64,000 nucleotides of DNA from Chryseobacterium formosense (GCF_900116415.1 NZ_FPAP01000007.1:1-64000), one strand, 5' to 3'; counted from the first letter of the stretch, positions 43,918 through 54,100 are shown. Numbers and translations: made by a program. Notes: generated by a model not told the origin, from the sequence alone.

Positions 43918-45198
43918 ATGTCTTATTTATTTACATCTGAATCAGTTTCAGAAGGACATCCGGATAAAATTGCCGACCAGATCTCCGACGCACTTATCGA
44001 TAACTTTTTAGCATACGACAAAACTTCAAAGGTTGCTTGTGAAACTTTGGTGACAACAGGACAGGTTGTTTTAGCAGGAGAGGTAAAATCTGATGCTTAC
44101 TTAGATGTACAGACTATTGCAAGAGAAGTAATCAACGGAATTGGTTATACAAAAGGTGAATATATGTTTAATGGTGATTCTTGTGGAGTTATTTCTGCAA
44201 TCCATGAGCAGTCGCCGGATATCAATCAAGGAGTTGACAGGATTGCTGCTGATGAAACTTTCGAAACAAAAGCAAATGCACAGGGAGCAGGAGATCAGGG
44301 AATGATGTTCGGTTATGCAACCAACGAAACGGCAAACTACATGCCTTTGGCTTTAGATTTGGCACATACAATTCTTAAAGAACTTTCTGCGATCAGAAGA
44401 GAGAATTCTGAGATTACATACCTTCGTCCCGATGCAAAATCTCAGGTTACGATTGAGTATTCTGATGATCACAAACCGGTAAGAATTGATTCTATCGTAG
44501 TTTCTACTCAGCATGACGATTTCGGAGCTGAAGAAGAAATGCTGAATAAAATCAGAGAAGACATCAAAAATATTTTGATTCCTAGAGTTGTGGCTTTACA
44601 GACAGAAGAAATCAAAGCTTTATTTAATGATCAGATTAAATATCATATCAACCCAACAGGAAAATTTGTAATCGGTGGGCCTCACGGAGATACAGGTTTG
44701 ACTGGTAGAAAAATCATCGTTGACACGTACGGTGGAAAAGGAGCCCACGGTGGTGGTGCTTTCTCTGGAAAAGATCCTTCAAAAGTTGACAGAAGTGCGG
44801 CTTATGCAACCAGACATATTGCTAAAAACTTAGTGGCTGCAGGTGTTGCAGATGAGGTTTTGGTACAGGTTTCTTACGCAATTGGTGTTGCTGAACCTTG
44901 TGGTTTATATATTAATACGTACGGAACTTCTAAAGTTGGTTTAAATGACGGTGAAATTGCTAAAAAAGTATCTACAGTTTTCGATTTGAGACCTTATGCA
45001 ATCGAGCAGAATTTGAAATTAAGAAATCCTATTTATCAGGAAACAGCTTCTTACGGTCACATGGGAAGAGAGCATTTTGTTGCTGATAAAACATTCAATA
45101 AAGGTCACAAAAATGAGTTGACTCTTACAGGTTTAGAATTCTTCACTTGGGAAAAATTAGATAAAGTGGAAGAAATAAAATCCGCTTTCGGAATTTAA
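43918..45198 (+). CDS. metK: S-adenosylmethionine synthetase
   Basis: The 426-residue protein, full length for MetK, has SVSEGHPDKIADQISDALID (ATP/methionine site), GAGDQGMMFGYA (signature 1), GGPHGDTGLTGRKIIVDTYG and GGGAFSGKDPSKVDRSAAY (signature 2). It makes S-adenosylmethionine from ATP and methionine. Its leader holds a SAM-II-type riboswitch, giving feedback control. A strong terminator follows. Confidence 0.97.
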   Translation: MSYLFTSESVSEGHPDKIADQISDALIDNFLAYDKTSKVACETLVTTGQVVLAGEVKSDAYLDVQTIAREVINGIGYTKGEYMFNGDSCGVISAIHEQSPDINQGVDRIAADETFETKANAQGAGDQGMMFGYATNETANYMPLALDLAHTILKELSAIRRENSEITYLRPDAKSQVTIEYSDDHKPVRIDSIVVSTQHDDFGAEEEMLNKIREDIKNILIPRVVALQTEEIKALFNDQIKYHINPTGKFVIGGPHGDTGLTGRKIIVDTYGGKGAHGGGAFSGKDPSKVDRSAAYATRHIAKNLVAAGVADEVLVQVSYAIGVAEPCGLYINTYGTSKVGLNDGEIAKKVSTVFDLRPYAIEQNLKLRNPIYQETASYGHMGREHFVADKTFNKGHKNELTLTGLEFFTWEKLDKVEEIKSAFGI

Positions 45199-45217
45199 TT
45201 CTGGTTTTCGGTATAGA

Positions 45218-45258
45218 AACTGCTTTAACATGAAAATGCTAAAGCAGTTTTTTTTATT
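45218..45258 (+). terminator. Terminator of metK
   Basis: The stem AACTGCTTTA / TAAAGCAGTT has a 12-base loop and a run of eight T. Confidence 0.85.
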
Positions 45259-45279
45259 TTTACACTTAAATATTTTATA

Positions 45280-45768
45280 ATGAATATGCGATCTGCAATC
45301 ACAATACTTTTTCTCTTTTTTATCGGAACTCTGGTAAAAGCTCAATACACGGTTCATAAGATGATTAATGTAGGCTATGTTTACCAAAATCAAAGTTTTG
45401 GAGAAATAGGAGGTAAATTAATGTTTCTGAAAAATGATGATGTGATCTACAGATTGGGTGCTTCGGCTTTGATGGGATCTGCAAATTCTGAATTTGCGAT
45501 TATGCCTAAATTACAAGGTGATATTTTATTCAATTTTGAAAGAAACGTAGACTTTTATCATTCCTATTACTTCCTTGCCGGAGTAGAAGGAACCAATAAA
45601 TATGTTGCTCCAAAAATCGGAGTTACTCTTTTCGGAATTTTAGACCTTACCGGAGGTTATGCTTTTCCTGTTGGTAACTCAGGTTTAAATGGAAAAGAAC
45701 TAAAAGGACTAAATGTAAATTTCACATTAAATATTCCTACAGCCTTCTTACATGATATGTTAAAGTAA
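45280..45768 (+). CDS. Secreted protein, probable small outer-membrane or TraO-like barrel; unknown function
   Basis: The 162-residue protein has a signal peptide (MNMRSAITILFLFFIGTLVKAQ) and then alternating hydrophobic and Gly/Tyr strands (VGYVYQNQSFGEIGGKLMFL, YYFLAGVEGTNKYVAPKIGV) consistent with a small beta barrel. It resembles the proteins annotated as conjugal-transfer TraO-like, but no conjugation genes are near, so I do not assign that role. It stands alone between metK and the sigma factor. Confidence 0.65.
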   Translation: MNMRSAITILFLFFIGTLVKAQYTVHKMINVGYVYQNQSFGEIGGKLMFLKNDDVIYRLGASALMGSANSEFAIMPKLQGDILFNFERNVDFYHSYYFLAGVEGTNKYVAPKIGVTLFGILDLTGGYAFPVGNSGLNGKELKGLNVNFTLNIPTAFLHDMLK

Positions 45769-45958
45769 TTTTTTTTGCATAATTGTTGTAAATATTTAAT
45801 AATTGCTTAACAGTTATTAAAATTTTATTTATATTTACAACATAATTTCTATGCTTATTGATAAGACTCTACTTTAATACCCGTTTACGCAAACAAAATT
45901 AAGCTTGATCCTAGTCAGGGAAAGTTTGTCAGCGGATAATAAATATTTGAGAAGAGTT

Positions 45959-46546
45959 ATGAAATCAACAGACAGTCAATTAATAACCTTGTACCAAAAA
46001 GGTGACGAAGAAGCATTATCTATATTAATCCATCGCCATCAACGAGAGCTTTTTACATTTATTTTGTATAAAATAAATGATCAGGATCTTGCGAATGATG
46101 TTTTCCAAGATACATTCATCAAAATTATTGTAATGCTCAAAGAAGGGCGTTACAACGAAGAAGGTAAATTTATTCTATGGGCAAAAAGAATTGCTCAGAA
46201 TCTTATTATTGACCATTTTCGTGCCAAAGCAAAAAATATAAAAGTTTCAGAGACTACTTTCAATAGCGACGAGTTTTCAATATTTGATTTGATAAGAGAA
46301 CCTTCGGAAAACATTGAAGATCAGTTGGTAAGTATTCAGATCCAGGAAGATTTGCTGAAAATGTTGCAATTCCTACCACAAAACCAGCAGGAAGTGATAA
46401 AACTCAGGTTTTTTGACGGATTGAGCTTTAAAGAAATTGCAGAACATACGGATATGAGCATTAATACGACTTTAGGACGTGTAAGGTATGCGCTGATCAA
46501 CCTCAGAAAAATCATGGAAGAGAATAATATTATTCTTACGAGATAA
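45959..46546 (+). CDS. RNA polymerase sigma factor, ECF (sigma-70 family)
   Basis: The protein has 195 residues from the ATG at 45959 (MKSTDSQLITLYQKGDEEAL); an upstream TTG is in frame but gives an unusual N-terminus. Region 2 is seen in FTFILYKINDQDLANDVFQD and region 4 in LPQNQQEVIKLRFFDGLSFK with EIAEHTDMSINTTLGRVRYA. It directs polymerase to a small set of promoters. No anti-sigma membrane protein follows; instead a 56-residue basic protein is encoded 9 bases downstream. Confidence 0.92.
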   Translation: MKSTDSQLITLYQKGDEEALSILIHRHQRELFTFILYKINDQDLANDVFQDTFIKIIVMLKEGRYNEEGKFILWAKRIAQNLIIDHFRAKAKNIKVSETTFNSDEFSIFDLIREPSENIEDQLVSIQIQEDLLKMLQFLPQNQQEVIKLRFFDGLSFKEIAEHTDMSINTTLGRVRYALINLRKIMEENNIILTR

Positions 46547-46555
46547 TAATTCACA

Positions 46556-46726
46556 ATGTTTCACGTTTTAAAGAAAAAACTTTTTTCGCCTATGAAAAAA
46601 AACGATTCTTTAAAAATGAAAAGCTTGAAACCCAAAAAGCAAACCATTGATTTTTTGCTCAGTTTCTCAAAAAATCTTGAAGTAGTGAAGATTAAGAACA
46701 ATCACATTCACCTTTCAAAAAATTAA
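46556..46726 (+). CDS. Small basic protein linked to the sigma factor
   Basis: This 56-codon frame starts with ATG at 46556, nine bases after the sigma-factor stop, and ends with TAA at 46726. The protein begins MFHVLKKKLFSPMKKNDSLK, is strongly basic in its first half, and ends LLSFSKNLEVVKIKNNHIHL-SKN. It has no membrane helix or Cys pair. Tight spacing and same strand suggest co-expression with the sigma factor, perhaps a small partner. I do not recognise a family. Coding status is inferred from clean frame, ATG and position. Confidence 0.6.
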   Translation: MFHVLKKKLFSPMKKNDSLKMKSLKPKKQTIDFLLSFSKNLEVVKIKNNHIHLSKN

Positions 46727-46744
46727 TCATTAATTTTGTGCTGT

Positions 46745-47440
46745 ATGAAAATTCAGCACATTTTTTTTGATCTCGACAATACCCTTTGGGATCATCGCCG
46801 AAACGCTTATCTTACCATCAAAGATCTTTTCGAAAAAGAAGAAATCACTTTTAAATACAATATTGATTTTGAAGAATTTCATTCTGTTTATCATGAAATT
46901 AATGAAAGACTGTGGGAACAGATTCGTGACGGAGAAATTGATAAAGAATATCTGAGAAAGCATCGTTTTTATGATACTTTCAATCGTTTTGGAATTGATG
47001 ACCTCAAACTGTCAATGTTTTTTGAAGAACATTTCTTAGATAAGATTCTTAATTATAATCATCTTGTTGAAAGTGCTGATGTTATTTTAGACTATCTGAA
47101 AGCTAAAAATTATACGCTTCACATTATCTCAAACGGTTTTCAGGAAGTTACCGAAAGAAAGTGTATTCTTTCAGGAATTGACCATTATTTTCAAACGATT
47201 ACCAGCGCAGATTCTGTCGGCGTAAGAAAACCGAATCCTGCTATTTTTGAATATTCATTTGGGGTTGCTGAAGCAAAAAAAGAAGAAAGTATTCTGATTG
47301 GTGACGATTGGATCGCGGATATCATCGGATCACAACAGTTTGGAATAGATTGTATTTTCTTTGATGTTTTAAATGAAAGTAAAGAGGTTGAAAATTTAAA
47401 AGTGGTCAAACATCTTTTACAGATTAAAGATTATTTATAA
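46745..47440 (+). CDS. HAD family hydrolase, YjjG-type nucleotidase
   Basis: The protein has 231 residues from the ATG at 46745 (MKIQHIFFDLDNTLWDHRRN); the frame also has an earlier TTG. The HAD motifs are the nucleophile Asp in FFDLDNTLWD, HIISNGFQ (motif II), the Lys in GVRKPNPAIFE (motif III) and IGDDWIADI (motif IV). The sequence is closest to YjjG-like noncanonical pyrimidine nucleotidases, which remove phosphate from nucleotides. Substrate assignment is tentative. Confidence 0.9.
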   Translation: MKIQHIFFDLDNTLWDHRRNAYLTIKDLFEKEEITFKYNIDFEEFHSVYHEINERLWEQIRDGEIDKEYLRKHRFYDTFNRFGIDDLKLSMFFEEHFLDKILNYNHLVESADVILDYLKAKNYTLHIISNGFQEVTERKCILSGIDHYFQTITSADSVGVRKPNPAIFEYSFGVAEAKKEESILIGDDWIADIIGSQQFGIDCIFFDVLNESKEVENLKVVKHLLQIKDYL

Positions 47441-47454
47441 AAATATATTTAAAT

Positions 47455-47487
47455 AGTTTCGGCGGCACCAAAGGTGCCGCCGAAACT
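47455..47487. terminator. Bidirectional GC-rich terminator hairpin
   Basis: A perfect 15-base stem (AGTTTCGGCGGCACC and its complement) with an AAA loop lies between convergent genes. It is much more GC-rich than its surroundings. Confidence 0.85.
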
Positions 47488-47511
47488 TTATTCATTAAGA
47501 AATATTCAGAA

Positions 47512-48480
47512 TTAAATTCCCAGACTTTCTCTTACTCTTTTAATGGTTTCTGTAGCAATTACTCTTGTTTTTGCTGCACCTTCCTGAAGTTTTGCTTCCA
47601 ACTCATCAAGATTGTTCATATAGTAAGAAAATAATTCTCTTTCTTTTTCAAATCTTGTTAAAATTAAATCCAAAAGCTCTTTTTTAGCATGACCGTAACC
47701 GAAGTTTCCGGCTAAATATTTTGCTCTCAGTTCTTCGGTTTGTTCAGGCGTTGCAATCAATTCGTAAATTGCAAAAGTCTTATCGGTTGACGGATCTTTC
47801 GGTTCTTCCAAAGTTTTAGAATCACTTTCGATGCTCATCACCTGTTTTTTCAGTTCTTTTTCAGGTAAGAAAATATTGATGATGTTTCCTCTTGATTTAG
47901 ACATTTTGTGACCATCAACTCCGGGAACATATTTCGTGTTTTCCTGCAATTCAGCTTGTGGTAAAACCAAAACTTCACCCATCTGATTATTAAATCTTGA
48001 AGCTACATCACGCGCAATTTCTAAGTGCTGAAGCTGGTCTTTTCCTACAGGAACAATTTCGGCATCATACAATAATATATCTGCTGCCATCAAAATCGGA
48101 TAAGTAAATAATCCAGCATTCACGTCTTGTAAACGATCTGCTTTATCTTTAAAAGAATGCGCTAAAGTCAATCTCTGATAAGGAAAAAAACATGATAAAT
48201 GCCAAGATAGTTCACAGGTTTCAGGGATGTCACTCTGTCTGTAAAAGAATGTTTTTTCGGTATCTAAACCACAAGCAAGCCAAGCCGCAGCTATTTCGTA
48301 GGTGTTGTTTTTAAGTTCTTTTGCATCTTTAATCTGCGTTAACGAATGTAGATTCGCAATAAATAAAAATGATTCGTTTCCTGACTGCTTAGAAAGCTCT
48401 ACTGCAGGAATAATTGCACCCAAAAGGTTACCAAGGTGCGGTGTTCCGGTGGCTTGAATGCCGGTAAGAATTCTTGACAT
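47512..48480 (-). CDS. trpS: Tryptophanyl-tRNA synthetase
   Basis: The 322-residue protein has the class I signature GTPHLGNLLGAI (HIGH variant) and HKMSKSRGN (KMSKS loop), together with AADILLYDAEIVPVGKDQLQ, which is the normal TrpS sequence. It charges tRNA-Trp with tryptophan. Confidence 0.97.
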   Translation of the reverse strand: MSRILTGIQATGTPHLGNLLGAIIPAVELSKQSGNESFLFIANLHSLTQIKDAKELKNNTYEIAAAWLACGLDTEKTFFYRQSDIPETCELSWHLSCFFPYQRLTLAHSFKDKADRLQDVNAGLFTYPILMAADILLYDAEIVPVGKDQLQHLEIARDVASRFNNQMGEVLVLPQAELQENTKYVPGVDGHKMSKSRGNIINIFLPEKELKKQVMSIESDSKTLEEPKDPSTDKTFAIYELIATPEQTEELRAKYLAGNFGYGHAKKELLDLILTRFEKERELFSYYMNNLDELEAKLQEGAAKTRVIATETIKRVRESLGI

Positions 48481-48570
48481 TTGTTTAAAATTATTTTAAA
48501 AAATTATTGAATTGCAAATTTAGGTATTTCTCCCACAGATTTGCATGGATGATTGTGAATTTATATCAAT

Positions 48571-48725
48571 AGGGGCGGACTTTAGTCCGCTCTAATAATT
48601 TAATGCCGATTGGCTTTAGCCAAAATTTAAAATGTCTCACGCAGATTTTGCTGATTGAGCAGATTTCTTATAGGTAAAATATTTAGACGAAAAATCTGCG
48701 TAATCTCCGAGATCAGCGAGAGATT
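48571..48725. repeat. Composite dispersed repeat, copy A
   Basis: Three parts follow each other: the hairpin GCGGACtttaGTCCGC (48575-48590), the hairpin TTGGCTttAGCCAA (48610-48623), and a block CTCACGCAGATTTTGCTGAT with further AATCTGCGTAATCT. The same order occurs at 54722-54868. It lies between trpS and a SanA-like gene on the minus strand and contains no gene. Confidence 0.75.
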
Positions 48726-48729
48726 AAAT

Positions 48730-49374
48730 TTAAGGAATCACAATTTTCTCTCCTCCAAACTTCGGCTCAACTCCAAACATAAAATCCCAAAAAACTTTAG
48801 CTCTTGCCAGTTTTTCTCTTGCATTGGTTTTTAAACCGGCATATTTGTTCACATCTTTTGCATTATAAGCCCACGCTTCAATATTGTTTTTCCTTGCAAG
48901 ATAAACCGCTCTTTCATTGTGAAATCTTTGTGAAATGATAATGTATGAGTTTTGACCAAAAATTTCTTTCGCTCGTAAAACAGAATCTAAAGTTCTGAAA
49001 CCTGCAAAATCCTCGAAAATTTTATCGGCAGGAACTCCGGCTTTGATGAGCTCGTTTTTCATTTCTTCCGGTTCGTTGTAATCTTCTTTAGAATTGTCTC
49101 CGCTTACAATAATATTTTTGATTTTTCCAGATTTATATAAGTCTGCAGCAGCTTCAATTCTGTTGAAAAAGTAAGCATTTGGTGCTCCGTTTGATAAAGT
49201 TTTACTTGTTCCTAAAAGAAGTCCGGTCTTTTCATCAGGCAACTTAGAAACATTAGAAGTTACGTAATCTTCCGTCTGATTATTTATCGTAAAATTTGAC
49301 CAGACGATAAAAATAATTCCTGCCACGAAAAGCAGCAGGAAAATTTTGATTGTATTTTTTATAATTTTTCTCAT
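48730..49374 (-). CDS. SanA/YdcF-like (DUF218) membrane-anchored protein
   Basis: The protein has 214 residues from the ATG at 49374 (MRKIIKNTIKIFLLLFVAGI), which provides a single N-terminal membrane anchor. The DUF218-type core includes GLLLGTSKTLSNGAPN, IIVSGDNSKEDYNEPEEMK and IIISQRFHNERAVYLARK. SanA relatives influence envelope permeability and vancomycin sensitivity; no substrate is known. The last two thirds are cytoplasmic or periplasmic, not decidable here. Confidence 0.88.
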   Translation of the reverse strand: MRKIIKNTIKIFLLLFVAGIIFIVWSNFTINNQTEDYVTSNVSKLPDEKTGLLLGTSKTLSNGAPNAYFFNRIEAAADLYKSGKIKNIIVSGDNSKEDYNEPEEMKNELIKAGVPADKIFEDFAGFRTLDSVLRAKEIFGQNSYIIISQRFHNERAVYLARKNNIEAWAYNAKDVNKYAGLKTNAREKLARAKVFWDFMFGVEPKFGGEKIVIP

Positions 49375-49501
49375 ACATTTTAACCTTGAAGGTTTCATAA
49401 AAGTATGAAATCCCCATGAGTTGGCAACACAAAAAACCGATAGAGATTATGGGATTAAATGTGTCCTTTAAAAGACAATAAAAATCTACATATTAAATAT
49501 T

Positions 49502-50143
49502 TTAAAATTCAAGTCCGTTCGGGAAAGCTTTTTTTCTGAAAATTAAAAGTAATGCAGCTCCTACTGTAATGGCTGAATCGGCAACATTAAAGATGTATTT
49601 GAAAAACTCAATATGTTTTCCTCCAATTAGAGGCCAGCTTTCAGGAACGTACCAATCAACGATCGGAAAGTGAAGCATATCAACCACACAGCCTTTCATA
49701 AAAGTAGAATAGCCTTGTCCGAAAGGAACTAGTTTGGAAACTCCGCCATAACCAATCCATCTTCCGGTGCTTTCATCGAAAACGGTTCCACTGTCGAAAA
49801 TCAATCCGTAAAACATCCCGTCAATTAAATTTCCGATGGCTCCGGCAAAAATCATTGCCATTGGAATCAGTAAGTAATTGGATTCACCTCTTTTTAGCCA
49901 TTTTTTAAACAGATAAACCATTCCGCCAATCAGAAAAATTCTTACAATAACCAGAAAATATTTACCGATAATTCCGCCAAAATGAAAACCATACGCCATT
50001 CCCGGGTTTTCGACAAAAGTCTTATTGAAAAAGCCATTGATTACGGGAATACTTTCATTGAGTTCGAAATTTGTTTTCACATAAATTTTTGAAACCTGAT
50101 CGATCAATAAAATAAGTAAGGTTACTAATGCTACTTTTTTCAT
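49502..50143 (-). CDS. lspA: Lipoprotein signal peptidase
   Basis: The 213-residue protein has four membrane helices, with the catalytic Asp residues expected in GAIGNLIDGMFYG and in FNVADSAITVGA, as in LspA. It removes the signal peptide from prolipoproteins such as those encoded in this window. It is longer than E. coli LspA because of an insert between the helices (FDSGTVFDESTGRWIGYG). It is co-transcribed with ileS upstream. Confidence 0.95.
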   Translation of the reverse strand: MKKVALVTLLILLIDQVSKIYVKTNFELNESIPVINGFFNKTFVENPGMAYGFHFGGIIGKYFLVIVRIFLIGGMVYLFKKWLKRGESNYLLIPMAMIFAGAIGNLIDGMFYGLIFDSGTVFDESTGRWIGYGGVSKLVPFGQGYSTFMKGCVVDMLHFPIVDWYVPESWPLIGGKHIEFFKYIFNVADSAITVGAALLLIFRKKAFPNGLEF

Positions 50144-50334
50144 TACTTATCTTTCTTAGGATTGTCTTTAAAATTTTTTACAGGTTTTTCTTTTTTCGGA
50201 GTACGGGGTTCGAAATTTTGAGTTTTTGCTCCTCTTGTATGAAATTTTTCATAGCGAATTCCCATATCTTTCATAACACTTTTCAGTGCATTCAGCTCCA
50301 TCTGGTTTTTTGGGTGTACAATTAATGCTTCCAT
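50143..50334 (-). CDS. DUF2683 family small protein
   Basis: The 63-residue protein MEALIVHPKNQMELNALKSV with MKDMGIRYEKF matches the DUF2683 family of Flavobacteriia; the remainder is basic. Function unknown. The stop overlaps the lspA start by one base, so the two are translationally coupled. Confidence 0.8.
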   Translation of the reverse strand: MEALIVHPKNQMELNALKSVMKDMGIRYEKFHTRGAKTQNFEPRTPKKEKPVKNFKDNPKKDK

Positions 50335-50366
50335 TTTAATTAATTTTTTGTAGTTCCGAGTGAGGC

Positions 50367-50612
50367 TTACTTTTTTGATAGTTCGTCGAGTCTTTTTCTG
50401 TCTTTTGCAGACAAATCATTGATTCCGTTTTTGCCCATTTTGCTCAGAAGACGGTCTATTTCTTTTTCTCTTTCTCTTTTGTCTGAATTAAATTTATCGT
50501 CAATCGTGAAATTTTTTTCCTTTTCAGGGAAGAATCTTTGCTTTATTTTTTCTCTGTTGAAAAACCATAAAACAGCAATAAGAATGACAGCTAAAATGAT
50601 GAATTCAGTCAT
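50367..50612 (-). CDS. Small membrane protein with DUF6576-like tail
   Basis: The 81-residue protein has one N-terminal helix (MTEFIILAVILIAVLWFFNR), then a charged domain FTIDDKFNSDKREREKEIDR LLSKMGKNGI with ...DLSAKDRKRLDELS. This charged domain resembles DUF6576, found also at the end of Bacteroidota rhomboid proteases. Function unknown. It lies between lspA-DUF2683 and the DksA-like gene. Confidence 0.72.
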   Translation of the reverse strand: MTEFIILAVILIAVLWFFNREKIKQRFFPEKEKNFTIDDKFNSDKREREKEIDRLLSKMGKNGINDLSAKDRKRLDELSKK

Positions 50613-50696
50613 AGATATATTACAAATTAGGTTTATAAAATGTCGTAAAACAAATTATAAACCTAATTAATTATTTACAAAAATAAGATAAAAATT

Positions 50697-51077
50697 TTAT
50701 CTCTGCATATTTTTAGCTTCGATGCTCAAAGTAGCGTGCGGAACTGCCAAAAGTCTTTCTTTCGGGATCAGTTTTCCGGTTACTCTGCAAACGCCGTATG
50801 TTTTGTTTTCAATTCTGATTAAGGCATTTTTCAGATCACGTACAAACTTTTCCTGTCTTCCTGCAAGAATAGAATTCTGCTCTTTGCTTAGTGTTTCTGC
50901 ACCTTCTTCAAAAGCTTTGAAAGTAGGCGAAGTATCGTCTGTACCGTTATTTTGATCGTTAATAAAACTTTCTCTTATCAGCTGAAGATCTTTTTCGGCT
51001 TTATCTATTTTTTCTTTAATTATCTTTTTAAATTCCTGTAAATCAGCATCGCTGTATCTTACTCTTTCGTCTTGCAT
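50697..51077 (-). CDS. DksA/TraR-like protein with degenerate zinc finger
   Basis: The 126-residue protein has a coiled-coil-forming N-terminal region (LQEFKKIIKEKIDKAEKDLQ), then YGVCRVTGKLIPKERLLAVP. In DksA the corresponding segment has a C4 zinc finger; here only one Cys remains (GVCRVTGKLI), so zinc binding should be lost. It is probably still able to enter the RNA polymerase secondary channel by its coiled coil. It is encoded between ileS and lspA, as often in Flavobacteriia. Confidence 0.85.
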   Translation of the reverse strand: MQDERVRYSDADLQEFKKIIKEKIDKAEKDLQLIRESFINDQNNGTDDTSPTFKAFEEGAETLSKEQNSILAGRQEKFVRDLKNALIRIENKTYGVCRVTGKLIPKERLLAVPHATLSIEAKNMQR

Positions 51078-51136
51078 GTTCTTTTTTCTTTTTAATAAAA
51101 TTATGAATTGGAATTTGAAAAAACAATAACTAATTA

Positions 51137-54100
51137 TTAATTTTTTTCAACATTCACCTTGAATTTAATGTCATCTATGTCGATTTCGTTAAAATTTGAA
51201 AGTGAAGATACAATTTCTATTTTATTTGACAAGACTTCAGATGAAATATATTCTTCATTTTCTTTAATTTGATTTAAAAATGGAGAATTTTCTTCCAAAA
51301 AGATGTTGATTCTGTCTGTTAATTCAAAATCTTTATCTTTTCTGATGTTCTGAATTCTGTTAATAAACTCTCTTGCAATCCCTTCAGATTTTAACTCTTC
51401 TGTCAGTGTCAAATCTAATGCCACAGTTGTTTTTCCATCTGAAGTTACCGTCCATCCCGGAATATCTTTTGTTGAAATTTCTACATCGTTCACAGTAATT
51501 TCATATCCCTGAATATCTATTTTCCCTTCTTTTTCTAAAGACGAGATTTGTTCGGCAGAAAGATTAGTAATTTCATTACCAACTACTTTCATGTCTTTTC
51601 CAAGTCTCGAACCTAAAGTTTTGAAGTTGGGCTTAATCTGTTTTACAATTAAATGTGAGGCTTCTTCAGCGTTAATTAATTGCAATTCTTTAACATTAAC
51701 TTCTTGTTTAATTAATTCTGCAACCGCCAAAATCTGCTCTTCAGTTTTAGCATCCAACACAGGAATTAAGACTTTTTGTAACGGTTGACGCACTTTTAAG
51801 TTTTCTTTCTTTCTTAAAGAGAAAACCATACTTGTAATATTTTGCGCCAAATGTGTTTTTTCAACCAAATCCTGATCGATCAAACTTTCGTCTGCAACCG
51901 GGAAATCTGTTAAATGTACAGATTCATTGCTGTCTTTTCCTGTTACTTTATTCAAGTCCTGATACAATTGGTCCATAAAGAACGGAGCAATTGGTGCAGA
52001 TAATTTGGCAACTGTTTCAAGACAGGTATATAAAGTCTGGTAAGCAGAAATTTTGTCATCAGAATAATCGCCTTTCCAGAAACGTCTTCTGCACAATCTT
52101 ACGTACCAGTTACTCAAATTATCATTGACAAAATTGCTGATTGCTCTTGCTACTCTTGTAGGTTCATAATCTTCGTAGAATGCTTTTACTTCTTTAATTA
52201 ATAAGTTTAATTCAGATAAAATCCATCGATCGATTTCCGGTCTGTTTTGAATCTCTTTTTCAGAATAATTAAATCCGTCAACATTCGCATATAAAGCAAA
52301 GAATGAATAGGTATTGTAAAGCGTTCCGAAGAATTTTCTTCTCACTTCATCGATTCCGTCTTTGTCGAACTTCAGATTTTCCCAAGGATTAGCATTGGAA
52401 ATCATATACCAACGCGTCGCATCAGGACCGTAATCTGAAAGTGTCTCGAACGGGTCAACTGCATTTCCTTTAGATTTTGACATTTTCAGACCGTTTTTAT
52501 CCAAAACAAGTCCGTTACTCATTACGTTTTTATAAGCAATTGAATCAAAAACCGCTGTTCCGATAGCATGAAGCGTATAAAACCATCCACGAGTCTGGTC
52601 AACTCCTTCAGCAATAAAATCTGCCGGAAAAGCTTTATGGGTGTCAATTAATTCTTTATTTTCAAAAGGATAGTGAAGCTGCGCATAAGGCATTGAACCT
52701 GAATCGAACCAAACGTCAATCAGGTCACTTTCACGGTTCATTGCTTTTCCTGAATCTGAAACTAAAACAATTTTATCAACAATGTTTTTATGCAAATCAA
52801 CCAAAGAATAGTTTTCTTCAGACATATTTCCGATCTCAAAACCTTTGAACGGATTTTCTGTCATGAATCCTGCTGCGATTGATTTTTCAATCTCATTGTA
52901 CAATTCTTCGATAGAACCGATGATTTTTTCTTCTTTTAAATCTTCTGTTCTCCAGATTGGCAACGGAATTCCCCAATATCTTGAGCGGGAAAGATTCCAG
53001 TCGTTCACATTTTCAAGCCAGTTTGCGAAACGTCCTTCACCGGTAGATTTCGGTTTCCAGTTGATTTCTTTATTTAAATCAACCAACCTGTCTTTTACTG
53101 CAGTCATTTTCACAAACCAGGAATCTAACGGATAATACAAAACAGGTTTGTCAGTTCTCCAGCAATGAGGATAACTGTGAACATATTTTTCTACTTTGAA
53201 GGCTTTGTTTTCTGTTTTCAACAAAATCGCAAGTTCCACATCCCACGATTTTTCCGGTGCGGTTCCTTCGTCGTAATATTCGTTTTTGATGTATTTTCCA
53301 GAGAATGTTTCCGGAACATTTTCTCCTTTAATAAATCTACCTTGTAAATCTACCAATGGAACCAAATTATCATTCTCGTCTTTAATCAACATCGGCGGAA
53401 TTCCTGCTTCTTTTGCAACTCTTGCATCATCTGCACCAAAAGTCGGAGCCGTATGAACGACACCTGTACCGTCTTCAGTAGTTACGAAATCTCCTAAAAT
53501 TACTCTGAAAGCATCTTCAGGATTTTCATTTGGTGTAAACCAAGGAATTAACTGCTCATATTGAGTTCCAACCAATTGTTCACCAGTAAATTCTTTTAAA
53601 ATTTTAAAAGGAATTGTTTTACTGTCTGAAGTATAGTTTGCTAAATCTTCATCAGTTCCTTCCACATATTTTTTACCAAAATTCTTTTCGACTAAAACTC
53701 TTGCCAAAACAACAGTTACAGGTTCAAAAGTATATTGGTTGAATGTTTTTACTACAACATATTCAATATCTCTTCCAACCGTCAAAGCAGTGTTTGAAGG
53801 CAAAGTCCAAGGCGTTGTCGTCCAGGCTAAAATGCTTACATCACCGTCAACATCGTTGAATAATTGAGAAGATTCTTTTTTAACTTTAAACTGAGCAACA
53901 ATCGTTGTATCGGTAACATCATGATAGGTTCCGGGCATATTTAATTCTGCAGAAGAAAGCCCGGTTCCTGCTTTTGGAGAATAAGGCTGAATGGTGTAAC
54001 CTTTGTACAATAAATCTTTGTTGTACAATTGCTTCAACAACCACCAAACCGTTTCCATGTATTTTGATTTGTACGTGATGTACGGATCTTCCAAATCTAC

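Noticed and set aside
45280..45768. Conjugation gene (TraO-like)
   Set aside because: Only a loose resemblance of a small beta-rich secreted protein; no other transfer gene is present in the window.
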